Part shown: in pieces, positions 38,673-52,300 of the stretch | How positions within the stretch are numbered: the first letter of the stretch is position 1 | Layout: every line of letters begins with the position of its first letter | Assembly (NCBI RefSeq): GCF_022458985.1 | Contig: NC_061776.1 | Span: 11,550,591 to 11,614,590 of the forward strand | DNA: 64,000 nt | Reading direction: 5' to 3' | From: Mugil cephalus | Lineage: Eukaryota > Chordata > Actinopteri > Mugiliformes > Mugilidae | Notes under the pieces: generated by a model | Databases searched by the model: none | What the model saw: only the letters and a program-made list of their open reading frames with translations | What the model was told of the DNA's origin: nothing | Translations under genes and position numbers: made by a program

Positions 38673-40379
38673 TTAATCTCCGCAATAAAGCAAAGAGTTT
38701 AGTTAAAGAGGAGACAAATTATTCATTATGGATGACAGAAGAAAGATATGTTTTGCAGGAAGTCTCTCATGCAATTGACACATTTAATGTCAAGTTCTGC
38801 TTTTTGTTACCACGACTATGACCAAACTTGAAAAACTACTTAATCAACTTTGAAAAAATGCAACGACTCAGTTCTTATTCTTTGATTTCATTCACAGAAA
38901 CACGTTGGATTTTCTTAGGTTTTTAGGTTTAGTTGACCATTTTTCCTGTGTGGTTTTCCTGGGTATTGTGACTGCTTCGCTGGTTTGTGATTTGGCACAA
39001 CATGTCATTTTGATGTTGCTCAACTTTTAGACAGTTTGTACTAGCACGTCTCACCTGCTGTTCTTACTCATCACCAGCAGTGACCAACTCTTTGTAAATG
39101 ACATAATCAAGAATAATTATGATTTAGATTACAGTGAGTATTTCAACATCAAATGCCTACTTTAATTAAACTCGTATTATCCTGTCATCCATGTCCATGC
39201 TCATGCAAGCCAAGGGTTATGGGTGTGGACCACAAAGAACAAATGTTCAGCATTTAATCCTCCCACTGACTAACTTGTAATTATGTTTTTTTCTTTTTAG
39301 ATTTTTTTGGCTGTCTTAAACTGATTCTCAACAGCATAGTGTTCAAGCATTTACCTCAGATAATCTAATCTAATATAATCTAATATAATCCCAGGTACAA
39401 TAAGATATTAATATGGTAAGAGACACATGGCATTAAACTTCCACATTTTTGCAGAAAGGGTTCAAGTTTTATGTCTGCCTATTTTACTTGGGATGGGAAG
39501 GAGACAAATTCTGACCGAAGGCTTTTCGGTGACATTTGGCACTCCATTGCTCTGTGCTCCCCAATCTGTAACTAGCTTCTATGCTTTCTGAAAATAAGCT
39601 AAAAAGTGCAAAGTTACAACCAGCCTTTCAGAAACTTTCATGGGAGATTGTATTTTTCTATGTTTAATGTGATACTTCAATCCTTAGAACAATATAATAA
39701 TACAGAAGCGAAAGCCAAGTATTGGTCTTGATTGTGTGAGAAGTACAAGTGTACCTTATACACAGTAACTGAAAATATTCTTATTTTTTCTATTCCTAAG
39801 AATGTCCAATACAAAAATATAAAGTCAGCATTATAGCTTCCTTGTAGTGGATGTTGCACAATGTCTACAGTAAGTTAAAACTAATGTGAATCATGCTTGG
39901 CTGCACCAACCCGCCGACCACAATCTGAATCACATCTGCTTCTCTGTCCCTACATGCATATGTGTCAAAAACAGATTTAAAAAACTGGAAATATATATTC
40001 AAGAATGTTACTATAGAACACATTGCAGTCGCCCTAATGGCCAACAGTGGGTTCTTAATAAGAAACTGAAAAATAAACACACCATCAAAAAGAAAATTGC
40101 TTGCCCTAGTTAATGTGCATGGTATCTGGGCGAATTGTCATTTCACTGGACTACAACACTTCCTGGTTTCCACATCAGTCTGTTTGTTGTGCAATGTTGT
40201 TCGTAAAAGCACTATTCCGGATACAAGTGTGCAAGTGTGTTCCGATTAAAAAAAAAAAAAAAAAAAGGATGTCTCCGTGCTACAAAGACTGCTGTTCAAC
40301 GATCATTCACACAGCTCCTAAATCCTCAGCAAGGATGCATGAATAAAGTCTTTTGCTGTCAGACACAAGTACGCTAACA

Positions 40380-43300
40380 ATGGAAAGGATAACTTGTACT
40401 GCTTTCATGCTCCTCATACAAACATTCCAATGCTTGGCTTCGGATGGTAAAGTATTGTCATTTGTCAAATTTCTATTATTAGTTACCAGTATTATTGTTC
40501 AGGAAATATAACATCTAATTTGACTCTGCAAAAATAATCCTAATGATGAGATCCTGCAAGTGCGTTTATATGAATTCTTTCCCTACAGATTCACCATTTC
40601 AATTAACGAACAAGGCCACAGGTTTTTGTTTGGTGAAAACAAATAACCACTGCAATGACTTACGCTGGACAACCGGCGATCGACTCCTGGTCCAGCAGAG
40701 GAATAAGTGCCTGGGAACCCAGGGGAAAAGTGTGGGGAGTGAAATAAGCCTCTACGACTGTGATGAAACCAGCGAACTCCAAAAGTGGGAATGCAGGAAC
40801 GAAACAGTGCTCGCCCTCAAAGGCCAAGAGCTTTACATTAACCTCACAGCAGATAACACAGCCGTTCTCTCCAAGACGACAGGACCCAATAACCACCTCA
40901 CCATTTCAGGGACGTCCAGCGGTGCTTGCACAAGAACGTACAGAGGTACAGTACTGTGTGACATTAACAGAGTTGTGATGAACTTTACACAAGAACAAAT
41001 CATTTCCAAAAAACTACAAAGCAAAGCTAAAATGATGAAGATTTTTTAGAGGCAGTTTTCAAGTTGAAAGGTTTGAAGTCAAATGTGTTTACATATAACC
41101 TTCACCCATCAGAAAGGCAAATTTATCTCAGTCTGCATTTAAAATGGGGCACATGCACAATTTTCATTAATTTGGCTTTTTACAATAAAAAAAATAAACA
41201 AAAATACAGTTATACAATGAACATGGACTTTGAGTGGAGACTATTTTAATCCAAGGGGATTTAGTAATTATAACTTTGATAATTTCTTCACTCCATTTTC
41301 AGAGTATATAATGAAACATTCGGACAAATTAATATTATTGGGGTAAAAAACACTCGATTGGTTGAGATCAAAATCTCAAATTTGTGCTTTGAGTTGTTGC
41401 CCATGTGTATAGTAAAGCACTGTCCAAACAACTTTCCATATCAATAAACACTAGTCACCCAAAGCCACTGAAAGTCATGCCTACCATTCCCAAGATTTTT
41501 TTTTTCCCACAATCCTGGTGCAGGTTAGAGTCTTCAGTATAAAAAAAAATGTTGTTTGAGAAGTGGCATGGCTTTTTTAGATATTTATTGGCAAAGTCTG
41601 GTCTTTTTATTCTGAGAGGGTTCTCGCTAGGTACGACATGTCACTTGACACATCCAACCAAGGTTCTCTGTCTAAAAAATAAACTCGACAACCAGAATCC
41701 AACTATGAAAAAGATTAACAGCGAGGAGACACACAGAACACCGGTTGTCTGGGTTTGAGCATACAGAAAGAAGAAGAATGTAGACTGGGCGTACGTCATG
41801 CATGCTCTCACTTCCAGTATCTTTGTACCTTAAAGCTGTACGTCATATTTTCTCATGAAAATAAGTGATGCAGATATTCCAATGAACTGCTCAATAACCA
41901 GTCTCTTTTTTTTTGTGCTTGATACCTTTTAGAACTTTTTGCCTTAGGTGGAAATGCAGCTGGAAAGACCTGCATGTTTCCCTTTCTGTACAAAGACCAG
42001 TGGTACTCAAACTGCACTACATTTGACTCGTCAGAAAAGCGCCTCTGGTGTGCGGTTGAGACAAAATATGAAAGTGAACGCTGGGGCTACTGCCCGACTA
42101 CATGTGAGTACTGCCTCACTCAAGTTCAGGTGCTGATCTGGTTTAGGACTAAATTACACTTAAGACAACACTCATGATTAACTGGCAAAAAATACGCACA
42201 TAAGGCTTGTCTTAACGTGAATGAAAGTGTCACTTAACATATATATTTTTTTTGTTTAACAGCCAAAGAACACTGGAATGTAAACCCAATAACAAACGTG
42301 TATTACCAGTTGAACACACAGGCAGCTCTGACTTGGCCGCAGGCAGAAATCAGCTGCAAACAGCAAGGTGCCTCCCTGCTTAGCGTCAATGATCCTCATG
42401 AGCATGCTTATATCACAGGTAAGGAGACAGTGACTCTGTGCTCAATGCAGTGGAAAATGTGGGCACAGACATTAGCAACAGTATGTATCAATATCGATTA
42501 CTGAGAAGATAACTTTCTCTATTCCTGGAGGCTCTATTTACATAGTCAAATCATAATGCTTACAATCAAAATCCAATGACAAAGGGAATGACCATTTTTC
42601 CATTTGTGTTGCCCATGGCCCACACAGCACTACTAGGAAGAGGGGGTAATACACTTTGGATTGGGCTGTTCCTGGATTCAGAGCATGGTTGGAAATGGAG
42701 CAGTGGAAGGCCTTACCGTTATCTGAATTGGGACTCAGGTAGGTTCAACCTCAAATTATGTACGCCATTAAAAATATATTAAACGGAAATGTGTTTAAAG
42801 TCTTTACCAATACTCAATCAAGCTCATAGAGTGGGAAGCTGTGTGGTTACCAGTTGTTTAGCTGAGAAGCAAAATGATACAAACACAAATGTAAGCAAAG
42901 CAACAGGGAAGTGATATGAAGCCTTCTATAATGCTAACAGTAAACATGATTATTGTCTTGTTTTAGGGCATCCACTTCCAAATCCAGGTCACAATTGTGC
43001 AGTTGTTGATCCTTCTGTACAGTACTCCTGGCAAAGTTCATCTTGCAGCAGGAAACTGGGCTATATTTGCTCCAGTAATGGAGCTGAGGAGACTCCCACC
43101 CAAAGTAACAAAAACTATCTCTAGTATTCTAGACATTCCCTTGTTACACTTTAACTATCCTGTATGTCTGTAATTCGGTGCTTAAATAACTTTGTTCTGC
43201 CTCATCAGCTCCTTGGACAGGATTTTGCCCAAGTCCATGGATTCCCTACAATGGCCACTGCTTCCATCTTAACAGAACTGAGAAAACATGGTCTGATGCT

Positions 43301-46300
43301 CAGAAAGGATGCCGTGGGGTAGGAGGGGACCTTGTGAGCATCCGCAATGTGGAGGATCAAAGTTTTGTCATCTCTCAACTTGGATATGGTATGTGCTTAC
43401 ACGCTTACAGCCTTTTATTACTGGCGCCTTTCTTCTATTTGGTTTTCTTTTTTTTTGCAATTTTGCAGCTGAATGAAGTTATCTGACAACTGTTTATGAA
43501 TGTTGGCAGGATCCACAGATGAGCTTTGGATTGGACTAAATGACAAGAAGACAGAGAGGTTATTTGAGTGGAGTGACCACTCCATCGTCAGCTACACTAG
43601 CTGGGAATATGGAAAACCAACTGTTTTGGGGGATATAAAGGACTGTGTTCTCATCAGAGGGGAGGTAAGGTTTGGACCATCGTGTGGTTGTGGTGAACAT
43701 ATTATTTCTATGTACACTGACGAGCCACAACATTAAAACCACTGACAGGAAATGTTAACAACACTGACCATGTTGTAACAATTCAATGTTCTGCTGGGAA
43801 ACCTTTGGACCTGGCATCTGTGTGAATGTTACTTAGACATGTACAACCCACCTAGACTCGACGAAGGCACCCCCACCCCATAGCAATGACATTCCTTGAT
43901 GGCACACACAGGCACACACACAAAAATGGCTTAGGAACAGCACAAGGCTTTGACCTGGCCTCCAGATTCACTAGATCCCAAACCGATCAAGTATCTGCGG
44001 GATGTCTGTGAAGGTTCTCGGTTATCCAAGTCATGGTAATCCATGGATTATCTGTGGGATGCACTGGAACAAGTCTGACGCGCAAAGGCACACACAAACA
44101 ACATTGTGTTGCAAAAAACCACAGGACTCCCTCAGAAGGCCCTTGTCTGAGTCACAACTGTTTGGAGGCACAAGGGAGATTTACACAATGTTAGAAATGT
44201 CATAATGTTAGGCCTGATCAGTATATATGCACAGAAAAATTTGTAGTATATATTTTTGTTTTGTTTGTTTGTATGACATTAAATTTGTATTTATTTTTTT
44301 GGTAACATTGCCTTTTAGACGTAATCTACGCATAAACACGTTTTGGTATTGTGTTGCAGAATGGAAATTGGGCCGACCGCGTGTGTGAGGAGAAACATGG
44401 CTTCATTTGTATGACAACAAGTGTTTCAACACCCACCGGAGATGAAGTAGATCAGGACGTAGGCTGCAAAAAGGTGTGTTGCATTTCCTTGCTGTTATTA
44501 ATTTTGGTTTGCCTTTTTAATAAAGCGTTCATTTTGTGTTCATATTGTATAATTACATGTGGACAGTAACACAGTGCTAAATGAATACTAGTGTCACTAC
44601 TTGATATAATGATATGGTTTTTATTTTTTAACTCATTTTATTTTTTAATAAGTGGTCAAAAAATTATTATGCAGAATTAAACAAAAACTATGACATTATG
44701 AAATTATGTATTACTTAAGGCAGTAATTTAATTTTGTCTGATATGATACCAATTCTGCTAAAATAAGACGCATAAGTGTGACTATGTTGTTTTCAGTCCA
44801 TTCATTGACATTCTCTGTAATATTAAGCAACCACATCAAACTTCTTCACTGTGTTTTCCGCCAATGCAGGGATGGAGGCGTCATGGCTCATACTGCTACT
44901 TCATAGGAAAACAGACCAAAACTTTTGACGAAGCTAAAGACGATTGCAAGAGCTCGGACTCTTATTTAGCTGATGTTTCAACCGGGTGAGAACAATTCCA
45001 ATGAATTCAAGTGTTGTTGGCACACTACATTTACACATGAGATTTAACACATACGTTGAGCAAAACAAGAAGCAAAAAACGTTTAGTTTCACCAGATAAC
45101 CTGTGATCCATGAAAATAATTCCAGGGTGGATAATGCATTCCTTGTGAGTTTGGTTGGGAGCAGACCAGAGAAACATTTCTGGCTAGGGCTCTCAAATCA
45201 GGACAATGCAGAGAAATTTGTATGGACCAACACAGAAACAGTAAGATTTACTCACTGGAATGCTCAAATGCCAGGTACGTTGAAATACTTAAGTCCATCA
45301 TTGACAGGTTGTGAAACAGTAGCTTCACAATTAACAATTCACTATTTCTCTTTTGATAACGTAAGGTCACACACAGGGCTGCGTCGCCATGAAAACTGGG
45401 GTTTTTGCTGGCCTTTGGGACGTACTGCCTTGCACCAATAGGGAAAAATACATCTGTAAGCATCGAGCAGACGGGGCAACTGTAACCCCTGCCCCACCGA
45501 CTGTCAACCCTCCAGACTGTCCACTGGGGTGGACTCCATTAAGATCAAGAAACCAGTGCTATAAGGTACAAACTTGTGGGAGGTACTGCAGCTTAGAGAA
45601 TACTTTAGTTTTGATAGGATTCACCATCATTCACAAACATGTTAACTAGCCAATATCGAAAAACATACCTTTGAGGCCACACATAAATGTCTAAATTATG
45701 CACTTCAGGTTCAATGGTTCACACAATTTGCACCATTAGTCCCAAAACAAAGACTGAGATTACTAGGGTTTCAATGAGAACTTAAAAGGCAATGTTTTTT
45801 TTTAAAAATGTTACCACCTACAGAGACGTTTCCTTGTGAATGGCATGAAGTGATATTATCAAACAATGCTGAACATCTTGTTTGGTTTGCAGTTGTTTGG
45901 AGAGTATTCGGAAACAAAGAGGACCTGGTATGAGGCCAGAAATTACTGCAGAGCTATTGGAGGAGACCTGCTCAGCATCCACAGTGATGCTGAACAACAA
46001 GTTCTACCAGAACGGTACAGTGAGAAATGACAAATTATGTATCATATTTCCAGAGCAGCAGCACATCACTGAGTCTACTAAGTTGGGAAAATTTTTACAA
46101 AAATGTGTTATATTTAAACCATTCATTCAAATTTGTCCATGACAGCTATGAAGTAGTATGGATTGGACTAAGTGCCCCTGATCCCAATGCTGGTTATGTA
46201 TGGAGTGATGAGTCTCCAGTAAGTAAATACTTTTCCGTATAGTTTTTAGTAAGGAACACAAGTATTTACTAATCCACTGTTGTTGTTTTTTTGTATTATT

Positions 46301-49300
46301 TACAGCTGAATTTCCAACACTGGGAGGAAGGAGAACCAAACAATAAAAATAATGTTGAATCTTGTGCGCAAATCAAACTACACCGAGGGTCCCAAAGTGG
46401 ATCTTGGAACGACGTGCACTGTGAGACATTCTTAGGATGGCTCTGCCAGATTCGCTTAGGTAAAACATTGACAAACTGGACAGGTTTTCTTTCACATGAG
46501 CGTGGCCACCTACACTTGATGCATTTCAAATACACTTTTTGCAAAAGCAATATTTCTGAAATTTCAAAAAAGTGCAATTGCTCTTTGCAAGTGTTAGGGT
46601 TAGGGGTTAGGAAAACTGAAAACTGTTTTGTGTCTCATCAGTAAATAACTCTCAAGTGTTGTCTCACAATATCCAACAATTCTTTTAAATTTGCGTGAGA
46701 CTTCACTTTGAGGAAGATGGACTTCAAATGAACTGGTCATATCCTGTATCATATCTGGCGACGGGGAATTGCGAAAAAAAGTGTTTCCTTTGCACTTTTG
46801 CGATAAACTTATATCAATACGTCTGAAAAAACACAAATAGTTTTAGCCACATTTGAGAGGTTTTTTGAAATGTAGGTGTTTCCATTACCAGTTTTTTATT
46901 ACAATATTTAGGTTTTGCGCATTTGTAAGGGTAATGGAAATGCCGCAACTGTCTGAACGTCACCACTGAAGTTTGACTCAAGTGCTGGGTGTCCTCGTCT
47001 ATGACGTTCAAAAGTTGACCGGTTTAAAAAACAGCAAGAATAACAAAAAACATGACTGGTTGACATGTCTCCGTGTCACTGGAGCGTCGAAAAAAGTGAA
47101 TGGAGTGAAGTGATATTATCAAACAATGCAACAACTGTTGGGCATCCCTTGTTTTTTTTTTTTGTTTTGTTTTTTATATTGCCATCTTGAAACATGATCT
47201 ATAGCTTGTAGCTCTTTGAAGGATTCAGCATTTATTCAGACTTTAATTATCTTTTTTCCTAACAGGAGTGACCCCAAGTCCATCTCCAAGCCCAGTGACT
47301 CCAGGTAAGTCATTTCTCAATGTAACCACACAGAAAATGGCAAGATTCAATTTGGCCTCAAAATATTTAATTATACTGCATTCAAACTACACACCAACAT
47401 TTACAGTTTCATTTGTAAGAATAATTTAAATATATTCACTTTAACTGGAAAAAGGTTGGGATTCTATTATGAAATCAAATCTGAATCATGTAACTTCAAG
47501 TATCAAATAAAAACTTGCAACTAATAACTATAACTGAAGTCATAAAATAATTACAAGTGAAAGACCTCCTGCTAGAAGAGGTGGTCAATACTAAAGAGGT
47601 AGCAACTAAATTAACCAACATTAAAACTAATTAAGATCAATGGGGATTTGGGTTTGGAATTTCTGGTGGGGCCATGCAGGAAAATTTTACAATGCAATCC
47701 AGAAATACCATAATAAATACCCTCACAACAAAAACACAAAAGCCAGAATACCCAGAGAAAACCCACGCAAAATGCAATGCATGGCACACGACGCACACCC
47801 AATACACAGCAAGCAATATACAAAGTCACCACACACAATTTACTGTGGCCAAACAGCCATTTCAGTTCCACAGATAGGTAAACAGCTCCGTAAGGTTGTG
47901 CCCCCCCACTCACACACCCACACACGTATTGCTAGTTATGGATTACACAAATTCCATTATAATTGAAACAATATGTAAACTACATTATCGATTCCATTTA
48001 GAATGGTAAATTAGAGTAACCAAGCGACATTTTATGACTGCCTGGTTAACCAAGTTGTCTGTTTAAAAAACTGCTGGTTGAATGACTTAGTTTTGTCTTG
48101 AGAAATTATGTCTTTTGTCTTAAATAAATATAAATTATTTTATCTCCAACTTCTGCTCCAGTCCCAAATCGCACTGGCCAGGTTGTCAACTCGATTTATC
48201 ATGCAGTGAATGAATGAAACATGAATTAGCTATGTTACGTTACATACATTAGCTGAGCTAGCCAGACCTGTGCAGTCCCCGCCCTTGCTTCAAATAAGCC
48301 AATCGGAATCGCTCTGGGGCCCTGAACCTCAGGCTCTACTACGCAAACTGGGTGGCTATGCTCCACCGATCGTAAACAGAGACGCAGCATCAGACACAAC
48401 AAACTGTATTCACCCACAACTACCACTACAAGAAGTGTCTACAGAGGAAACTGTGTTCAAAGACGCCACTGATTAAGGTCACCTAATTAATTTCCACAAC
48501 GTGGACCAATATTTGATCTACTCATAAATTTGGAGAAAACTGATTAAAACACCAGTGACTATGAAAAAATAAATAAATAAAAAAATCAAAAGCTACACTT
48601 GAACAGCACATATAATGACCTGTTTGTGCTGTGTTTTCAGACTACAATAGAACCTCAGATTGGTGGCTAGAATGGAAAGGGAATCAGTATTATTTTAACA
48701 GAGATTCAATGTCCATGGAGGAAGCTCGCCACTTCTGCCAACAGCGGCACGGTGACTTGGCGACTATAAACAGTGAAGCTGAAAGTGTCTTTATCTGGAA
48801 ACAGGTGAGCCACAATGTTACCTTAAACTACGCTACTAACAATCAATCGCCACAGTATTTAAGCTCAGAACATACGGAAATTTAAGTACTGGTAATTTTA
48901 CTGCATTCCTCCCGTCTCTGTGTGCAGATATCTGAAGATTACGGCCAATATTGGATAGGCCTGATCGTAGATCTTGATGGATCATTTGCGTGGGTATTAA
49001 TGAAATAGTGAAGAATGGATTCAAAACTAAATATTAAACAAGAAAATTATGTGAAACTTGTGACACATTTCTGATGTGAACTATGTTGACCTAAATATAT
49101 AAATTTGTTTATGAAAAGTAAATATTACTGTTGCAAAACTAACTTCTTAAACATGACCACAGTAATTAGCAACATACATTTTATAAAATCAGTCAAGATG
49201 AAAGTAAATGAATGAGTCTTTTCTTGTAATTTTGCTTTGCTACAAAAAGGTGGATGGATGATTCACCAGTTGAGTTTGAAAGGTGGAATGAAAATCAACC

Positions 49301-52300
49301 TGATTTCAAGAACAATGATGAGAATTGTGTTGCCATTACTTCTTCAATGGGTGAGTGGCTTTAAATTAATTAATCCTGACTAATCTATGGTGGCTTTTCA
49401 TGTAATTAATGTAATAAAAACATTTTAAAAAACATCATTCAATTTTAACAGCCAAGATGAAAAATGTATTCTAAATTCTGGTTTGGGTCACAGGATTCTG
49501 GCATGATTATAATTGTGGCTTGGACTACAGATCAATTTGTAAACGCAGTGGCTCACCACCCGCCAATGCTACTGTAGCACCAACTGTTCCCCCAAAAGGT
49601 GGCTGCCCACAAAGCTGGAAAAAAATTAATTCAAAGGTAAGAGTTAAGTCTTGTATTACCACCGAGGTGGTAATACAACTGATACAGCACTAATTACATG
49701 TTTAAAATGAGCAACTGCTGATCTAGAAAATATCACACAAAGCTGTTGATTTTTCAACCAGTGTTACAGCATCATTAACAACGAGAAGGAGACGTGGGAG
49801 GGAGCGAGGACAAAATGCAAAAGCATGGGAGGAAATCTGGCCTCAATTACCACAAGACATGTTCAAGGTTTGTTTTATGTTTGATATCGTTAGCCTAGTC
49901 ATAGTCAGATTTGAATGTTTTCGGAAAACAAGAAAAAAAAAACACAATTTTTAGTTGTACAGTTAGTCAAAAAATTACTTAGGCTATTATACTATAGTAT
50001 ATTATAACAATATATAGTACTATGGTCTGCTTTTTTCTTAATTTGTAACATAGAATGTAAATGATAACACCAGCATCATCCCCTGTGCTGTGGGTGGTAC
50101 TGAATATTCAAAATAGTAATAATGAAAATAGCCAGCACCCTTTGGGCTTCAAGTGATTGTCAATAACATTTCAGGTCTATTTAGGCATTCAGACTGGAGA
50201 AAACATCCCCAGACTTGAATATTCTGATCCATAGTCTCACTGGGGTTTAAAACCATAACCCTCTCTCTTCTGTTCGTTTCCCTAAAAATACCATCCAGTG
50301 TTGGCCACAAATGTCAAACTTATATTGGTAAAGAAAAACTTTTCCAAGTCATCAATAAGAAAGGTTTCCACCCCAAGCCTTTAGGATTGTTTGTCAGTGG
50401 TGAACAGACACTACTCATGCTTTGAGCCGACGACTACTACTAAAGCCATGTTTGACAGTCTTTTTACTTACTAGAAAAATTCTGTGCCACTGATAAAATT
50501 GTTCTTCTGTTTCTCAGTGAATCTGAGTGTTGCTTCAATGGAAGGATAAAATTCCAAGGTTAAAAAAAAAAAAAAAAAGAGATTTATTTAAATTTGATTG
50601 ACGATGATGATAGCAAAACACTAGAAAACTTGTTTAAACTGTTGGATTTCTTACACTGCAATGCTTAGGCTGCAATATTAACAAACTTTTGTTTTTTTGC
50701 AATAAACAATAACCAAGTCTTAAATATTTGTTACATTTTTAGTGTTTTTGACAAATAAAATGGTTGAAGCGCCTACTACGAACCTATGGATTGGTTTACA
50801 TAATACGCATGATTCTTCATACTACTGGACTGATGGGCAACCAAGGCGATACAACAATTGGGGGTTTGAAGTAAGTGGACAATGTAATTTCTATATTATG
50901 ATGATAAGTGCTTTAGTTGTGTAGAATCACATTTTAGTGTGTGTTTTAAAAAAAGATTTTTATGTTGTTGTTTTTTTTTAATTATTATTTCTGTTGTTGC
51001 AGCGATACACTTCCCATATCATATATGGCGATACTCAATGGGTAACACATTTATATTTTTCTGTTATAATTTTGGCCATGGCAGCTTAGGATATAGAAAA
51101 ACTGACGTGTGTCAAGTACCAACAATCTTTTTTATAAGTTGCACTTGTTGCTTAACATTGCTAATACCAATTTGCTTTTGCAGAGGCATCCATACGGCCC
51201 CCAAATGACAGATGATCTGGTAAAACACAAGTTATATGAATCTGTATTGTTAATGATGCTGTATATTTTCTTCTTACATTTTTGAAATCCTGATTTTTCA
51301 TTCCAGATGTCTTATCCTCACCTTTTGCATTTGAATGAAGAGGTAATGCTTTACTTGTACTGTAATGTAAAAAATTTCAATTTGCCTTGAAACATTCACA
51401 AGTTCCCCTCTCTTTAGCACAATGTGCTAACAAAAAAATCTTTTCGTCATTATTCTTGTTCTGTGCCTTAAAAGGGAACATGTGTGGCGATGACTACTGA
51501 TCCCAAAATTGGTACTGGGAAATGGATAAAAAGGTCCTGCAATGACACCAATGGATATGTCTGTATGCGAAATGTTGGTGAGTCAACAATTTACATTCAA
51601 ATAATGACTATAATTGCTTTCATTATTGAATAATCTGTTAGTTATTTTTGATCAATCTTCAGATCACCTTGTCTAGAAAAAAAACAGTGTAACTAAACTT
51701 ATCTCCAAATTCCTTCACTTGACAAAATACGATTGAACCAATTAACAGATATTATTTTTCAATTTATTAGAATGTGTTTGTCTGATCTGACAGACAACAT
51801 ACAGCCTGGCTCAGTGTTCTCCAATTAGTTATACTGTATGTCACAAGTAAATAGCCCCTCAAACTACCAATTGTGCTACTTTGTGATTTGTTGTGAGTGC
51901 CCTCTAATTGGCACTACTTTCAAATAATCAACATAAAACACTTTTAACAAAAGTGTGCTTGGTGAATATGTAATTTAATGTTTCTAAGGAAAACATATAG
52001 TAACCCTAAGCATGTGCAGAAGAGAGCTGTTCACCTTAAAATGAAAAGAAATTTGTCTTTTTTTCTAACCACTAATAGATGAAACTTTCCCGGACTCCTC
52101 TGATCCAACTCCTACTGGCTATGTCAGTATATTCAATGACTCCATCAAGGTTGTTACTCAACAAATGAACTGGTATGCAGCCCAGAAGAACTGCGAATAT
52201 GATGGCGCCAACCTGGCAAGTCTGCGTACTGAGGGGGCACAGGTCTATGTCGAGCTGATGGCTTTGGATCTGAAAGCTCCTATGTGGATTGGACTGAACA

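Larger units (their letters stand above)
37045..40379. other. Intergenic region between copies B and C
   Basis: It contains the 3' UTR of copy B and a 1-kb Harbinger-like insertion (37642-38672). The rest, to the copy C start, shows no gene. The poly(A) tract near 40249-40266 and the following 110 bases are next to the copy C ATG, so its 5' UTR is short or begins within that stretch. Confidence 0.55.

Noticed and set aside
47611-47966. Open frames of over 100 codons on both strands in copy C intron 16
   Set aside because: No recognisable domain; low-complexity CA-rich intron sequence.
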